Shown here: one piece after another, positions 10,828-18,163 of the stretch
How positions within the stretch are numbered: the first letter of the stretch is position 1
How the letters are laid out: every line of letters begins with the position of its first letter
Virus record (IMG/VR): IMGVR_UViG_3300025889_001129
Coordinates: 1-21,187 of that record
Source: a virus
Strand: one strand, 5' to 3'
Length of the DNA: 21,187 nt
Position numbers and translations under genes: made by a program
The notes under the pieces: generated by a model
What the model was told of the DNA's origin: nothing
Databases searched by the model: none
Seen by the model: only the letters and a program-made list of their open reading frames with translations

Positions 10828-11783
10828 AACAGCTGTTTGAAGAAATATTGAATGAAATTTTAGCAGAGCAAGGTGCTGAATCTGCAGATACAGAAATTAC
10901 TGGGAAAGAATCGGTATATACTCCAGAGCAACAAAAGTTTCTAGCAAACTTTGCAAAGAATCAAAATGACTCATTGGGTATATTGTATTCATTATCTCCC
11001 GCAGGTATACAAGAATTCATTAATCGAAGTGGTGCTATCTATAATCTTTCTACCGATGTTCTAACACAACTGTTAAAATCTCGTGTTGTTTCAATTGTAC
11101 CATATACTGGTTACAGCAGAAATACAGATTATACTATAAAATGCAATGTTCCGTTAGAATCATTAGCTGGATTTAGCACTGAAGATGATAAAGAATCTGA
11201 GGAAGGCGGTGATGCTGGCGGAGGAGATATGGGAGGCGGCAGTGATTTTACCGGTGGTGGTGGAATGACTACTGCAGATTTAGATACTGGCGGAGATATG
11301 GGAGCAGATACCGGCGGTGAAGCACCTGAAGCAGGAGCAGAAGAGCCAGTAGGAGCCGAGGTACCAGAAGAAGGAGCTGAACTTCCGGAAGAAGGACCAG
11401 AAGAATCATTCCGTAAAGATGGAGATTTATTGTTCGAAACAGAAGACCTAGTTCATTCTAAGTATACATATCCACAAATATTGCGCGAAACTGCTAAAAT
11501 TGCTGAAAAATTGATAACAGAGCAACGAGTCAATGAAACGTTTTCTAGTCGGGTAGCAAAATCCAGAGTATTGAATCGACTACCAGCTGGATATCTGAAT
11601 TTGTTAGAGCGAATTATTAAAAATTTAAGTGGTAAAATACATAACACACTTGAAAAAGAACATCTAGTAGCAGATATACTTGATAATTTAGCTCATAACT
11701 TTGGATTGACACCGAATCAAATATTAAAGTCTTATACATTTTATAAAAATCAAAACAGATTAAAGAATTTAATCAAAAAATAG
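10824..11783 (+). CDS. Acidic, glycine-rich structural or scaffold-like protein, 319 residues
   Basis: The N-terminus is MKQLFEEILNEILAEQGAES, in which ILAE at 12-15 fits the (I/L)xE prohead-protease site and resembles a capsid-targeting leader. After a globular part (about 30-120, SLGILYSLSPAGIQEFINR) comes a disordered segment (about 125-190) made of Gly, Asp, Glu, Pro and Ala. A helical C-terminal domain follows (about 195-319, LLERIIKNLSGKIHNTLEKE, ILDNLAHNFGLTPNQILKS). The middle is typical of flexible phage linkers. A head-core, scaffold or neck role is possible; no family is recognised. It is the last gene of the operon that starts at 9489. Confidence 0.6.
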   Translation: MKQLFEEILNEILAEQGAESADTEITGKESVYTPEQQKFLANFAKNQNDSLGILYSLSPAGIQEFINRSGAIYNLSTDVLTQLLKSRVVSIVPYTGYSRNTDYTIKCNVPLESLAGFSTEDDKESEEGGDAGGGDMGGGSDFTGGGGMTTADLDTGGDMGADTGGEAPEAGAEEPVGAEVPEEGAELPEEGPEESFRKDGDLLFETEDLVHSKYTYPQILRETAKIAEKLITEQRVNETFSSRVAKSRVLNRLPAGYLNLLERIIKNLSGKIHNTLEKEHLVADILDNLAHNFGLTPNQILKSYTFYKNQNRLKNLIKK

Positions 11784-11790
11784 TTACAAC

Positions 11791-11806
11791 ATTGGAAAGT
11801 TCCAAT
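11791..11806. terminator. Small inverted repeat ATTGGAA/TTCCAAT
   Basis: Arms 11791-11797 and 11800-11806, 8 nt after the stop at 11783, followed by TAATTT. It is a weak terminator candidate and also covers the -33 element of the next promoter. Confidence 0.4.
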
Positions 11807-11821
11807 TAATTTCATATATTA
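11792..11821 (+). promoter_or_regulatory. Promoter (TTG-N20-TATATTA)
   Basis: TTG 11792-11794, exactly 20 bp, TATATTA 11815-11821; ATG 30 nt downstream. Same geometry as the cassette promoters but without the AAGTATTAA extension. Confidence 0.55.
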
Positions 11822-11851
11822 TCTATAGAAACTAAATAAATTTAACAAGTT

Positions 11852-12061
11852 ATGGCTTATTATGTAGCAAAAGTACAATTAATCGATGAGATTGATACGC
11901 CGAAAGGTGTAAAACAAAAAAAGGTAACTGAATCTTACCTAGTAGAAGCATTGTCAGTAACCGAAGCAGAAGCAAAGGTAGTTAAAGACTTTGCAGGTTA
12001 TACGTTTGACTTCGAAGTAAAAGGAGTTACTCAAAGTAAAATCATTAAAATCATCGGATAA
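11852..12061 (+). CDS. DUF4494-like protein, 69 residues
   Basis: Begins MAYYVAKVQLIDEIDTPKGV and contains KKVTESYLVEALSVTEAEAK with a late GYTFDFEVKGVTQSKI. The order VKKVTExYLVxALSxTEAEAK is the signature of DUF4494, a family found mainly in Bacteroidota and their phages, and it supports the host assignment. The function is unknown; it is a small alpha/beta domain of normal family length. It overlaps the next ATG by one base (TAATG), so translation is coupled. Confidence 0.75.
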   Translation: MAYYVAKVQLIDEIDTPKGVKQKKVTESYLVEALSVTEAEAKVVKDFAGYTFDFEVKGVTQSKIIKIIG

Positions 12062-12333
12062 TGGCATACAAAGAAGGAAACGCAGTTATTGTAAACAACG
12101 AAGGCAAAAATGAAGTTGGAGTTGTTATTAAAAAATTCATTGTTAGTAAAAACACATTCTACGATGTCCTGTTAGAATCCAGGTCATGTGTAACCTGTGT
12201 GAATACTGCTAGATCTAATCGAATTTTTATCGATCGCACTTTGACTAAAACTTTGGTAGACTCCGGTGAAATCGAATGCACGGTGCCGTATGCCGAATTA
12301 GCAGAAACTGATCAATTGCCGTATACTAGGTAA
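12061..12333 (+). CDS. Unknown beta-rich protein, 90 residues
   Basis: Begins MAYKEGNAVIVNNEGKNEVG. The opening KEGNAVIVNNEGKNEVGVVIKKF resembles the five-stranded KOW/SH3-like barrels of small phage proteins, followed by YDVLLESRSCVTCVNTARSN with a CVTC pair. The C-terminus is acidic (ECTVPYAELAETDQL). No family is certain. It is coupled to the DUF4494-like gene by a TAATG overlap and shares its promoter. Confidence 0.65.
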   Translation: MAYKEGNAVIVNNEGKNEVGVVIKKFIVSKNTFYDVLLESRSCVTCVNTARSNRIFIDRTLTKTLVDSGEIECTVPYAELAETDQLPYTR

Positions 12334-12422
12334 TACCGAACGTATACAACTACCTAACTTAACCACCTTATAAGTTATTAGAAACAAATAAACAAACGAA
12401 TACGAATATAAACAATACAAAT

Positions 12423-12800
12423 ATGAACAGTGTAAATCAACCATGGGCAGTTTCCGACAAGTATCGTGCACGATATGGAGAAGTATGGGCAAATATTGAT
12501 TTTGAATTTAATTCAGTTTCAGAAAAGTTATTTCATGATAGTCCTATGAGTACAATTGTAGGTCGACTAATAGTTGCCAATGTCTGTGAGGACATGAGCA
12601 TGAATGATCTAGGTATCACACAGGCCGCGTTAAAGAATCTGATTAATGAATCTGCATTTGCTTCAGGTAATACCTGCGAAGTTAGAATTAAATCAAAATA
12701 CGTGATGTTAAACAGAACGGAGGCAAATCGTTTATTTGAAACGATTGAAGATGCAACCACAACAATCACTAGGAAGTACCAATTAGGATTATATTTATAA
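12423..12800 (+). CDS. Unknown protein, 125 residues
   Basis: Begins MNSVNQPWAVSDKYRARYGE and appears to be alpha/beta with IVGRLIVANVCEDMSMNDLG in the middle and a long C-terminal helix (MLNRTEANRLFETIEDATTT). No catalytic motif is visible and no family is recognised. The 89-nt gap before it is AT-rich without a promoter of either type that I can identify. The last codons overlap an ATATTTATAATAAA motif placed before the next gene. Confidence 0.65.
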   Translation: MNSVNQPWAVSDKYRARYGEVWANIDFEFNSVSEKLFHDSPMSTIVGRLIVANVCEDMSMNDLGITQAALKNLINESAFASGNTCEVRIKSKYVMLNRTEANRLFETIEDATTTITRKYQLGLYL

Positions 12801-12804
12801 TAAA
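12791..12804 (+). promoter_or_regulatory. Late-type motif ATATTTATAATAAA
   Basis: One mismatch from the consensus; it overlaps the last codons of the upstream gene and ends 6 nt before the ATG at 12811. It may be a coincidence in AT-rich sequence. Confidence 0.3.
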
Positions 12805-12810
12805 TGATAT

Positions 12811-12972
12811 ATGAAAACATATGGATTTTTTTCAATTGCAGATTCTAGCAAAGAAATTATAGCAAAATGCAAAGTAAACACCGTCATGGATGCAATTAAA
12901 CATTTTGCAAGAATAAAAAATTTATCCGCAGAAGAATTTGTAAAACTTTATATTGTAACAAATGAAGTCTAA
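12811..12972 (+). CDS. Small unknown protein, 53 residues
   Basis: ATG at 12811, TAA at 12970-12972. The sequence starts MKTYGFFSIADSSKEIIAKC and continues with DAIKHFARIKNLSAEEFVKL. The pattern of a short strand, then DAIxxFAxIKxLxxEEFxxLYxV, is common among small phage proteins that adopt a beta-alpha fold. The function is unknown. It overlaps the start of the next gene (ATG at 12962) by 11 nt, indicating coupled translation or a later start at 12977 for that gene. Confidence 0.6.
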   Translation: MKTYGFFSIADSSKEIIAKCKVNTVMDAIKHFARIKNLSAEEFVKLYIVTNEV

Positions 12973-13465
12973 TACGATGCAAAACATATTTCAACATATC
13001 AAGATGACCAAAGCTGAGTATCAAGTTATGTTGCAATATTCACCGGCTGAGAAATTTCAATATCTAACTGATATATTTCAATCACATCAGGATCTGTCAA
13101 AATCATTGGAGACAGAAGACTTTTCTAAGACTCTGGGAGATTTCTTTGATGAATTGACAAAAGGAATGGATTCGGATGATCCAACGGAAGATGATGATGA
13201 CGATGATGAAAGTTATTACGAAGTCAATTCAGAAGATATTCCAGATTCTAAGAATCGAGTAGACATTCTTATTGATGATGATTATGTGCTTGTTGAGTCT
13301 GACAGTTTAAAGGCTTTGAAGCACATTGTGAATAATTTTTTCGATAATGGTTATATTTTACATCGGGACACAGAAACCGAGAAAATGTTTCGAAAAGACA
13401 AATTAACACGATACCTGCGAGTTTATAGTATCATAGGCATCAACCCAGTTATATGTCCAAATTAA
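12962..13465 (+). CDS. Unknown acidic protein, 167 residues
   Basis: Begins MKSNTMQNIFQHIKMTKAEY; the Met at residue 6 (12977) is an alternative start avoiding the overlap with the upstream gene. A helical N-terminal part is followed by an acidic run (about 70-85: DSDDPTEDDDDDDE), then a small alpha/beta C-terminal domain (RVDILIDDDYVLVESDSLKA, IVNNFFDNGYILHRD). The Asp run suggests a flexible or DNA-mimicking linker. No family is recognised. It is followed 1 nt later by the next gene. Confidence 0.6.
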   Translation: MKSNTMQNIFQHIKMTKAEYQVMLQYSPAEKFQYLTDIFQSHQDLSKSLETEDFSKTLGDFFDELTKGMDSDDPTEDDDDDDESYYEVNSEDIPDSKNRVDILIDDDYVLVESDSLKALKHIVNNFFDNGYILHRDTETEKMFRKDKLTRYLRVYSIIGINPVICPN

Positions 13466-13466
13466 T

Positions 13467-14027
13467 ATGGCAAAGAAAAGAAAACAAGACGTACCAAAAT
13501 ACATACAGGCAAAATTCAAGAAAGAACAGTATAAGCCCGGAGACTATGTTTGTATGACGTGGTTAGGTGGATTGAAATTCGGCCAGATAATAGAAACCGA
13601 TAAAAAGAATGAACATGTTCGTTACAAAATTAAAAGCTATAATACGTTTTATACGTGTGGCATTCAGATTGGAGAGTACCGATCAGAAAACACAGATTAC
13701 GGAATCCTCCTTGCCGATGAAACTGAACGAAGAGGAGCAGCAGCAATACGATCAAAAGCTACGGGTAGAGAATTACATGAAATCGACAGAAGGGCAACTA
13801 GTAGCATACCACCTAAAACAACAAGCGCTGGACAATCTGCTAATAACTCTAACAACGCAAATGCAACTAGCAGAAGCCGAAAAACTACAAAGTCAAAAAA
13901 TGCTGTTAAGCATAGCTCTACAAATGACAGTAAGACAAAATCGAAACCTGCTAGAAGCAAAAAGACCGAATTAGATAAAGAGGTGCAGAAGCAACGAGAC
14001 TTTTTGAATGGTTTTATAAAAAAATAG
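13467..14027 (+). CDS. KOW/SH3-like N-domain with long Ser/Thr/Lys-rich tail, 186 residues
   Basis: Residues 1-85 look like a small beta barrel (YKPGDYVCMTWLGGLKFGQI, KNEHVRYKIKSYNTFYTCGI). From about residue 95 to 165 the protein is a low-complexity tail of Ser, Thr, Asn, Lys and Ala, ending with a short helix (KTELDKEVQKQRDFLNGF). The tail is basic and presumably disordered; nucleic-acid binding is possible. The same DNA (13717-13974) is open in the +1-shifted frame and encodes a plausible coiled-coil protein there, so the low complexity of this tail may be constrained by a second gene. It follows 1 nt after the previous stop. Confidence 0.65.
   Translation: MAKKRKQDVPKYIQAKFKKEQYKPGDYVCMTWLGGLKFGQIIETDKKNEHVRYKIKSYNTFYTCGIQIGEYRSENTDYGILLADETERRGAAAIRSKATGRELHEIDRRATSSIPPKTTSAGQSANNSNNANATSRSRKTTKSKNAVKHSSTNDSKTKSKPARSKKTELDKEVQKQRDFLNGFIKK
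13717..13974 (+). CDS. Candidate overprinted coiled-coil gene (85 residues) inside 13467-14027
   Basis: In the frame shifted relative to the host gene, ATG at 13717 opens MKLNEEEQQQYDQKLRVENY and continues with EGQLVAYHLKQQALDNLL and QMQLAEAEKLQSQKMLLSI to a TAG at 13972-13974. The composition (Leu, Gln, Glu, Lys in heptad-like spacing) is that of a real coiled-coil protein, and the form resembles small Bacteroidota-phage coiled-coil proteins. Against it: leucines use mainly CTA/CTG rather than the local TTA, and the pattern could arise from a repetitive tail in the other frame. The frame stays open from 13609 upstream. Either both frames are used or this is a chance open frame. Confidence 0.35.
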   Translation: MKLNEEEQQQYDQKLRVENYMKSTEGQLVAYHLKQQALDNLLITLTTQMQLAEAEKLQSQKMLLSIALQMTVRQNRNLLEAKRPN

Positions 14028-14037
14028 CTCTAATAAT

Positions 14038-14067
14038 TTGGACTTCTGAAAAATTATACTTATATTA
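14038..14067 (+). promoter_or_regulatory. Promoter (TTG-N20-TATATTA)
   Basis: TTG 14038-14040, 20 bp, TATATTA 14061-14067; ATG 40 nt downstream. Drives the secreted-protein gene. Confidence 0.6.
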
Positions 14068-14107
14068 ATAGTGTAATTAAATAGTTAACCAATTAAAATT
14101 TAGAGCA

Positions 14108-14662
14108 ATGAAAAAGTTATTAGTAGTATTAGCAGTAGCAGTGAGTGGGTTTGTTGTAGGGCAACGTATCGAGATGTCAACTACTTATATTGGATTCTTC
14201 GAAGCATTTAATGAAGAATTTGACATAAAAAATACATGGAGATTCTATGATAATTCGGATACCAATTCATTCAACATGCCGGCGTTGATGTTTATCGAAC
14301 CAGAAGACAGCCTAGATTATCTCGAAATTGTTGACTTCGATAAAAAGTATTTTTACCGCCAATTCCGCCGCGAAGATGGAACGTTATTTCAGAAACGAGT
14401 ACCAATGCTTAAAATTCACCAAGATGGAGATATTAAATCGTGTTTGGTCGAATTATCAGATAAAGATGGAATTTCAATGCCCATGATTATTTCAATTCGA
14501 ATGAATGAGTTAAAGAAATTAAATGAATATTCTGGTCAAAATTGCATCATGTTTATTACACAACATAAAGGTGGCGGAGTTGAAGGTAAGATTTACAATG
14601 TTCCGTGTTTCAAAACAATCAATGCAGAAACTGGCTATGGTAATTTATCGGTGAAGTTTTAA
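14108..14662 (+). CDS. Secreted protein of unknown function, 184 residues
   Basis: MKKLLVVLAVAVSGFVVGQR is a typical signal peptide with a basic start, a hydrophobic core and a probable cleavage near VVG-Q at 18-19. The mature part is beta-rich (IEMSTTYIGFFEAFNEEFD, SLDYLEIVDFDKKYFYRQFR). Cysteines (about 115, 145 and 169) could pair in the periplasm. It is a single-gene unit with a promoter upstream and a bidirectional terminator downstream, where it meets the only minus-strand gene. Possible role in the host envelope; no family recognised. Confidence 0.7.
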   Translation: MKKLLVVLAVAVSGFVVGQRIEMSTTYIGFFEAFNEEFDIKNTWRFYDNSDTNSFNMPALMFIEPEDSLDYLEIVDFDKKYFYRQFRREDGTLFQKRVPMLKIHQDGDIKSCLVELSDKDGISMPMIISIRMNELKKLNEYSGQNCIMFITQHKGGGVEGKIYNVPCFKTINAETGYGNLSVKF

Positions 14663-14699
14663 TTTAATTAATTAAGTTATATATTATATATATACAGTA

Positions 14700-14724
14700 A
14701 AATTGCCCCCATTGGGGGCAATTT
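14700..14724. terminator. Bidirectional terminator
   Basis: AAATTGCCCCC (14700-14710) pairs perfectly with GGGGGCAATTT (14714-14724) around a 3-nt loop. It lies between two convergent genes, with A and T tracts on the outer sides, so it can stop transcription from both. Confidence 0.85.
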
Positions 14725-14741
14725 ATTGGTTTATAAAAAAA

Positions 14742-15266
14742 TTATAATGTATTTTGAATTTTTTGAATTTCTGGTACGTTTTTATATGTATTTGGATCCT
14801 GAAGTGCATTAATCATAGCCGGTTGATTATTTTGTTGTCCGTCAATTTCGAATGTTGCGTTTTTTAAATCGGTGTGTTGCGGCCACAAACGTATTTCATC
14901 TTTATATATTATTAATCCTATTTTAGCTAAGTCAGTGTTTTTATTGCTGGCAGGTTGATATGTAGTTAATTGAAGGGTAACATATGGCTGTCCATTTTTA
15001 GATTTACCCAACATTTTTTCTTGCAATCTCCATGTATCCTTTGTATTGGTATTAGGATTTGTAACTAATAACTCACCAGTTGCGAACCCCGGGATTGTTA
15101 TATTTGTTAGTGGGAACTTTTTATTATGTTTAATATCCATAGCTTCGATATCATCCTGTTCCGTAATAATCTCAGCCAATTTCACAATTTTACGCTTAGT
15201 AGTTTCGGAAAGGTTTTTAGCTTTGAATCTTAGCATGTTTTCTGCTAGAAGGTTTTTCTTTTTCAT
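14742..15266 (-). CDS. Leader-tagged protein on the minus strand (ENMxRFxxKNLxE class), 174 residues
   Basis: The N-terminus KKKNLLAENMLRFKAKNLSE matches the start of the protein at 7082-7420 (N-L-L-x-E-N-M-x-R-F-x-x-K-N-L-x-E). Several (I/L)xE sites could be cut by a prohead protease (LLAE, NLSE, IITE). The remainder is unlike the other protein: a beta-rich middle (FPLTNITIPGFATGELLVTN) and an Asn/Gln-rich end (EIDGQQNNQPAMINALQDPN). It is the only gene on the minus strand in the window, has a late-type motif in its own orientation (15292-15305), and ends at the shared terminator. Function unknown; I infer packaging in the head. Confidence 0.7.
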   Translation of the reverse strand: MKKKNLLAENMLRFKAKNLSETTKRKIVKLAEIITEQDDIEAMDIKHNKKFPLTNITIPGFATGELLVTNPNTNTKDTWRLQEKMLGKSKNGQPYVTLQLTTYQPASNKNTDLAKIGLIIYKDEIRLWPQHTDLKNATFEIDGQQNNQPAMINALQDPNTYKNVPEIQKIQNTL

Positions 15267-15291
15267 ATAGTTTCTATTATTTAGTAATCTA

Positions 15292-15305
15292 TTTTATATA
15301 AATAT
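15292..15305 (-). promoter_or_regulatory. Late-type promoter motif ATATTTATATAAAA on the minus strand
   Basis: Read on the minus strand, the motif lies 25 nt before the ATG at 15266. Its correct orientation for the only minus-strand gene supports the idea that the motif is a promoter and not just AT-rich background. Confidence 0.5.
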
Positions 15306-15330
15306 ATACGAATTAAAAAAACCGTAGTAT

Positions 15331-15360
15331 TAGGATATTCGAAAAATTTTTCTTATATTA
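15331..15360 (+). promoter_or_regulatory. Promoter (TAG-N20-TATATTA)
   Basis: TAG 15331-15333 in TTAGGATATTCG, 20 bp, TATATTA 15354-15360; ATG 13 nt downstream. Drives the UV endonuclease gene. Confidence 0.6.
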
Positions 15361-15373
15361 ATAAAAAAATACT

Positions 15374-16393
15374 ATGATTAGATTTGGTTATTGTTGTATC
15401 AATATGACGCTCGGCAAGCAAGATATCCGTACGGGTCGCACCATGATTGAGCGAAAATTTAAGCAAGGCGGTATGCAGTTAGCGTCTGATATATCTCTTA
15501 AGAATGCAAAAGATTTACTTCCTATACTGCAATGGAATGAGCGTAACGGCATTCGATTGTTTCGTATAGGTTCTGAAATATTCCCTCGTTGGAATCATTA
15601 CGTGTTAGAAGACCTACCAGACATCGAAGAGATCAAGCATCATCTCCGAGCAGCAGGTGACTTCGCTCGAGCACATGGCCATCGACTAACTACGCATCCA
15701 GGTCCATTTCACATACTAGGTTCGCCTAAACGTGACGTTGTTACTAACAGTATCATTGGCTTAGAACGACACAGTGAAATGTTTGACCTTATGGGTTATG
15801 AGCCTAGTTTTGACAATCTTATCAATATACATATCGGCGCAGCATATGGCGACAAAGAGTCTACTATTTCTAGATGGTTAGCTAACTATGCAATGCTATC
15901 TGATGAACTTCAAGCTAGGTTAGTGCTGGAGAATGACGACAAGGCTTCGTTATACTCAGTTCGAGATCTGTATGAGATGGTGCATGTACATACCGATATT
16001 CCAATCACGTTTGACTATTGGCATCACACTTTCAATACCGGCGATTTGTCCGAGCGAGAAGCATTCTTTATGGCACGAGAGACTTGGGAAAAGCATGGCG
16101 TTACTCAGTGCACTCATTACTCTGAGTCTCGTAGACGCGAGAAGCAACTTCTTATCGAGCGAATGTTTGAACACCATGGTATCAGCATGGACAATATAGA
16201 TCAATGGCCTACCTTCCACAAAGAATACAAGGCATTCACCAAGATCAAAGAGCAGGCGCATTCTGACTATATTGTCGACTTGCCGAATACATACGGTGTT
16301 GCAGATTTAGATATCGAAGTAGAAGCCAAGGCAAAAGAGCAGACATTGCAGCAGGCAGGTATTGAATGTTGTCAGCAGCAAATACTAGTGTAA
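15374..16393 (+). CDS. uvsE: UV damage endonuclease (UvsE/UvdE family)
   Basis: The protein has 339 residues and cuts 5' to UV photoproducts, starting alternative excision repair in the cytoplasm. Family motifs appear in order: IRFGYCCINMTL at the start, then KNAKDLLPILQWNERNGIRL with FRIGSEIFPRW, LTTHPGPFHILGSP, DNLINIHIGAAYGDK, RLVLENDDK, and ITFDYWHHTFN; His, Glu and Asp in these motifs are the expected metal ligands of the TIM barrel. The last 40 residues (KAKEQTLQQAGIECC) form an extra tail. It has its own promoter and is a single-gene unit. For a T4-type phage, which usually uses DenV for this task, it is a functional replacement. Confidence 0.88.
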   Translation: MIRFGYCCINMTLGKQDIRTGRTMIERKFKQGGMQLASDISLKNAKDLLPILQWNERNGIRLFRIGSEIFPRWNHYVLEDLPDIEEIKHHLRAAGDFARAHGHRLTTHPGPFHILGSPKRDVVTNSIIGLERHSEMFDLMGYEPSFDNLINIHIGAAYGDKESTISRWLANYAMLSDELQARLVLENDDKASLYSVRDLYEMVHVHTDIPITFDYWHHTFNTGDLSEREAFFMARETWEKHGVTQCTHYSESRRREKQLLIERMFEHHGISMDNIDQWPTFHKEYKAFTKIKEQAHSDYIVDLPNTYGVADLDIEVEAKAKEQTLQQAGIECCQQQILV

Positions 16394-16408
16394 CATATTT
16401 ATATTAAA
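16393..16408 (+). promoter_or_regulatory. Late-type promoter motif ACATATTTATATTAAA
   Basis: Identical to 7856-7871, 30 nt before the ATG at 16439 and starting at the last base of the UV endonuclease stop codon. No TTG/TAG at the 20-bp position. Confidence 0.5.
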
Positions 16409-16438
16409 TAATAATATAGTAATAAAAACAAAAAAAAA

Positions 16439-16987
16439 ATGAAAACATTAGTTTTAAAAATTAAAAGTTTATTAGAACGAGTTAAAATCTTGTTTAGTAA
16501 AAAATCAACATGGATTCTATTAGCAGTGTCCGCAGTAATAATACATTTAGTTGCTCCTAACAATAGTGTGGGTGACTGGAGAAAAGGTAGTTCAGCTTCA
16601 TTACAAGCTACAATATCAATTGATCAAGCTGCTTTTAGGAATAGTAATCTAGATGATTCGATCCTTGTACAAAAAAGTTCTGATTATGAACAGTGCATTA
16701 AAGATGTAGTTATTAATCCTACTTGGTGTACACCTAGTCATGATGTGATAGCTACATGTAGCACAACATCAAGTGGAATTTGTTGGGCAGGAGAAAATTC
16801 AAACTTTGAACTTAAGTTTCATAATGGTGATGGTACATATGTAGGTTATATCAAGTTTCATGAACCATATGCAACTCATTTCGAAGTTAAAGACATTCAA
16901 TCTTACAATGGGTATCTTGTATCTTGCAAAACAATAAGTACAGCAGATAGACATTCTAACTTTGAAGTAACTATATCAGTATATTAA
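16439..16987 (+). CDS. Membrane-anchored protein with extracytoplasmic domain, 182 residues
   Basis: Begins MKTLVLKIKSLLERVKILFS. A lysine-rich cytoplasmic N-terminus (1-24) precedes one transmembrane helix at about 25-40 (WILLAVSAVIIHLVA), after which the chain should be outside. The domain after the membrane holds five cysteines (YEQCIKD, PTWCTPS, IATCSTT, SGICWAG, LVSCKTI) suggesting disulfides, and beta-rich repeats near the end (NFELKFHNGDGTYVGYIKFH, NFEVTISVY). No family is recognised. It is followed by two genes with short spacing. Confidence 0.65.
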   Translation: MKTLVLKIKSLLERVKILFSKKSTWILLAVSAVIIHLVAPNNSVGDWRKGSSASLQATISIDQAAFRNSNLDDSILVQKSSDYEQCIKDVVINPTWCTPSHDVIATCSTTSSGICWAGENSNFELKFHNGDGTYVGYIKFHEPYATHFEVKDIQSYNGYLVSCKTISTADRHSNFEVTISVY

Positions 16988-17003
16988 TAAAAACAAATAA
17001 ATT

Positions 17004-17183
17004 ATGGCGTATTACAGATACAAAGCAAAAGTTACAGATGACCTCACAGAGGCTCATGAAATTGTAAGAAATGTCGGCAAAATGCTTTCAGAAGGCAAAA
17101 TCGACAAAACATCTACGTTGGACAATCTAGGACGAGCTCTTAAAAAAATAGAGTCAGCAAAGTACTACGTCGACCGAGAGTAG
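17004..17183 (+). CDS. Small unknown protein, 59 residues
   Basis: ATG at 17004, TAG at 17181-17183. It begins MAYYRYKAKVTDDLTEAHEI and has a long charged helix (AHEIVRNVGKMLSEGKIDK, LGRALKKIESAKYY). It lies 16 nt after the previous gene and 4 nt before the next, within an apparent operon. No family is recognised. Confidence 0.65.
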   Translation: MAYYRYKAKVTDDLTEAHEIVRNVGKMLSEGKIDKTSTLDNLGRALKKIESAKYYVDRE

Positions 17184-17187
17184 ACAA

Positions 17188-18159
17188 ATGAAACGTATGT
17201 TACCTTATGTAATGTTGTTGTCAGCATTATCATTGGCAGCTACCGCAGCTTATTACAGTATATTCGGTTTAAGCAAATTATTTTCATCACAGGCATCTGC
17301 CGTTATTTTTATGGCTTCTATACTGGAAGCTTCTAAATTAGTTACAGCATCTTATTTGCATCGACATTGGAGTTCGATAAAATGGCTTGCTAAAACTTAT
17401 TTAACGACAGCAATGATTATATTGATGGCAATAACATCATTAGGTATATACGGATTTCTAGTTTCTTCTTATCAGCAAACTGCTTATAAAATGTCCGCAG
17501 TAGAAAGTGAAATATCAGTTTTAGACCTTAAAAAACAGCGATATGAAACGAATTTAGGGGCTATACAAGCAGAAAAAGAATCTTTGAATATCAATATATC
17601 AGAATTAACTAAAGGCTTGGCAAACAACGTTATTAGCTATGTAGACGGAGAAGGTAATCGAATAACCACTACTTCATCTGCTACCAGAAAGGTGTTGCAA
17701 GGTCAATTGGATTCTCAATTAGCAAGACGTGAAAAATTATCTGACATGGAGATTAGTATAGCCGATTCGGTTAGTTCAATCGAAATGCAAATATTAAACA
17801 CTCAGTTAGACAATGAAGTTGCAGCAGAGTTAGGACCATTAACATATGTTTCTGGAATAACTGGAGCTTCAATGGATATGGTAGTTAATTGGTTTATATT
17901 GTTATTCATTATAGTGTTTGATCCGTTAGCAGTAATATTATTAGTATCTGCTAATCGATTATTAGAAACTAAAAGCAATCAGGATTCTGTGCCGGTAGCA
18001 GAAGATGAGGAAGATTCATTAACTGAGGAGTGTGAAGCCAAGAGGGTTGAAGCCCCGACTCAGGAATCTTCCATTCCGGTGCCAGAGAAGCCAAAAGATG
18101 CTTCATTTAAACCACATTCATTACACAATGTGTGGAGATCAGCAAAACGTAAAAAATAA
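17188..18159 (+). CDS. Multi-pass membrane protein with coiled-coil domain, 323 residues
   Basis: Three hydrophobic segments lie at the N-terminus (about 5-25, 33-55 and 70-95) and one near 230-255 (VVNWFILLFIIVFDPLAVIL). Between them, about 100-225, is a long charged helix (VESEISVLDLKKQRYETNLG, IQAEKESLNINISELTKGL). The C-terminus is acidic, then proline-rich and finally basic (SLHNVWRSAKRKK). I recall similar proteins (coiled-coil with four membrane helices and a SILEASKLVTASYLHR motif) in marine T4-like phages. The function is unknown. Confidence 0.7.
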   Translation: MKRMLPYVMLLSALSLAATAAYYSIFGLSKLFSSQASAVIFMASILEASKLVTASYLHRHWSSIKWLAKTYLTTAMIILMAITSLGIYGFLVSSYQQTAYKMSAVESEISVLDLKKQRYETNLGAIQAEKESLNINISELTKGLANNVISYVDGEGNRITTTSSATRKVLQGQLDSQLARREKLSDMEISIADSVSSIEMQILNTQLDNEVAAELGPLTYVSGITGASMDMVVNWFILLFIIVFDPLAVILLVSANRLLETKSNQDSVPVAEDEEDSLTEECEAKRVEAPTQESSIPVPEKPKDASFKPHSLHNVWRSAKRKK

Positions 18160-18163
18160 ATAA

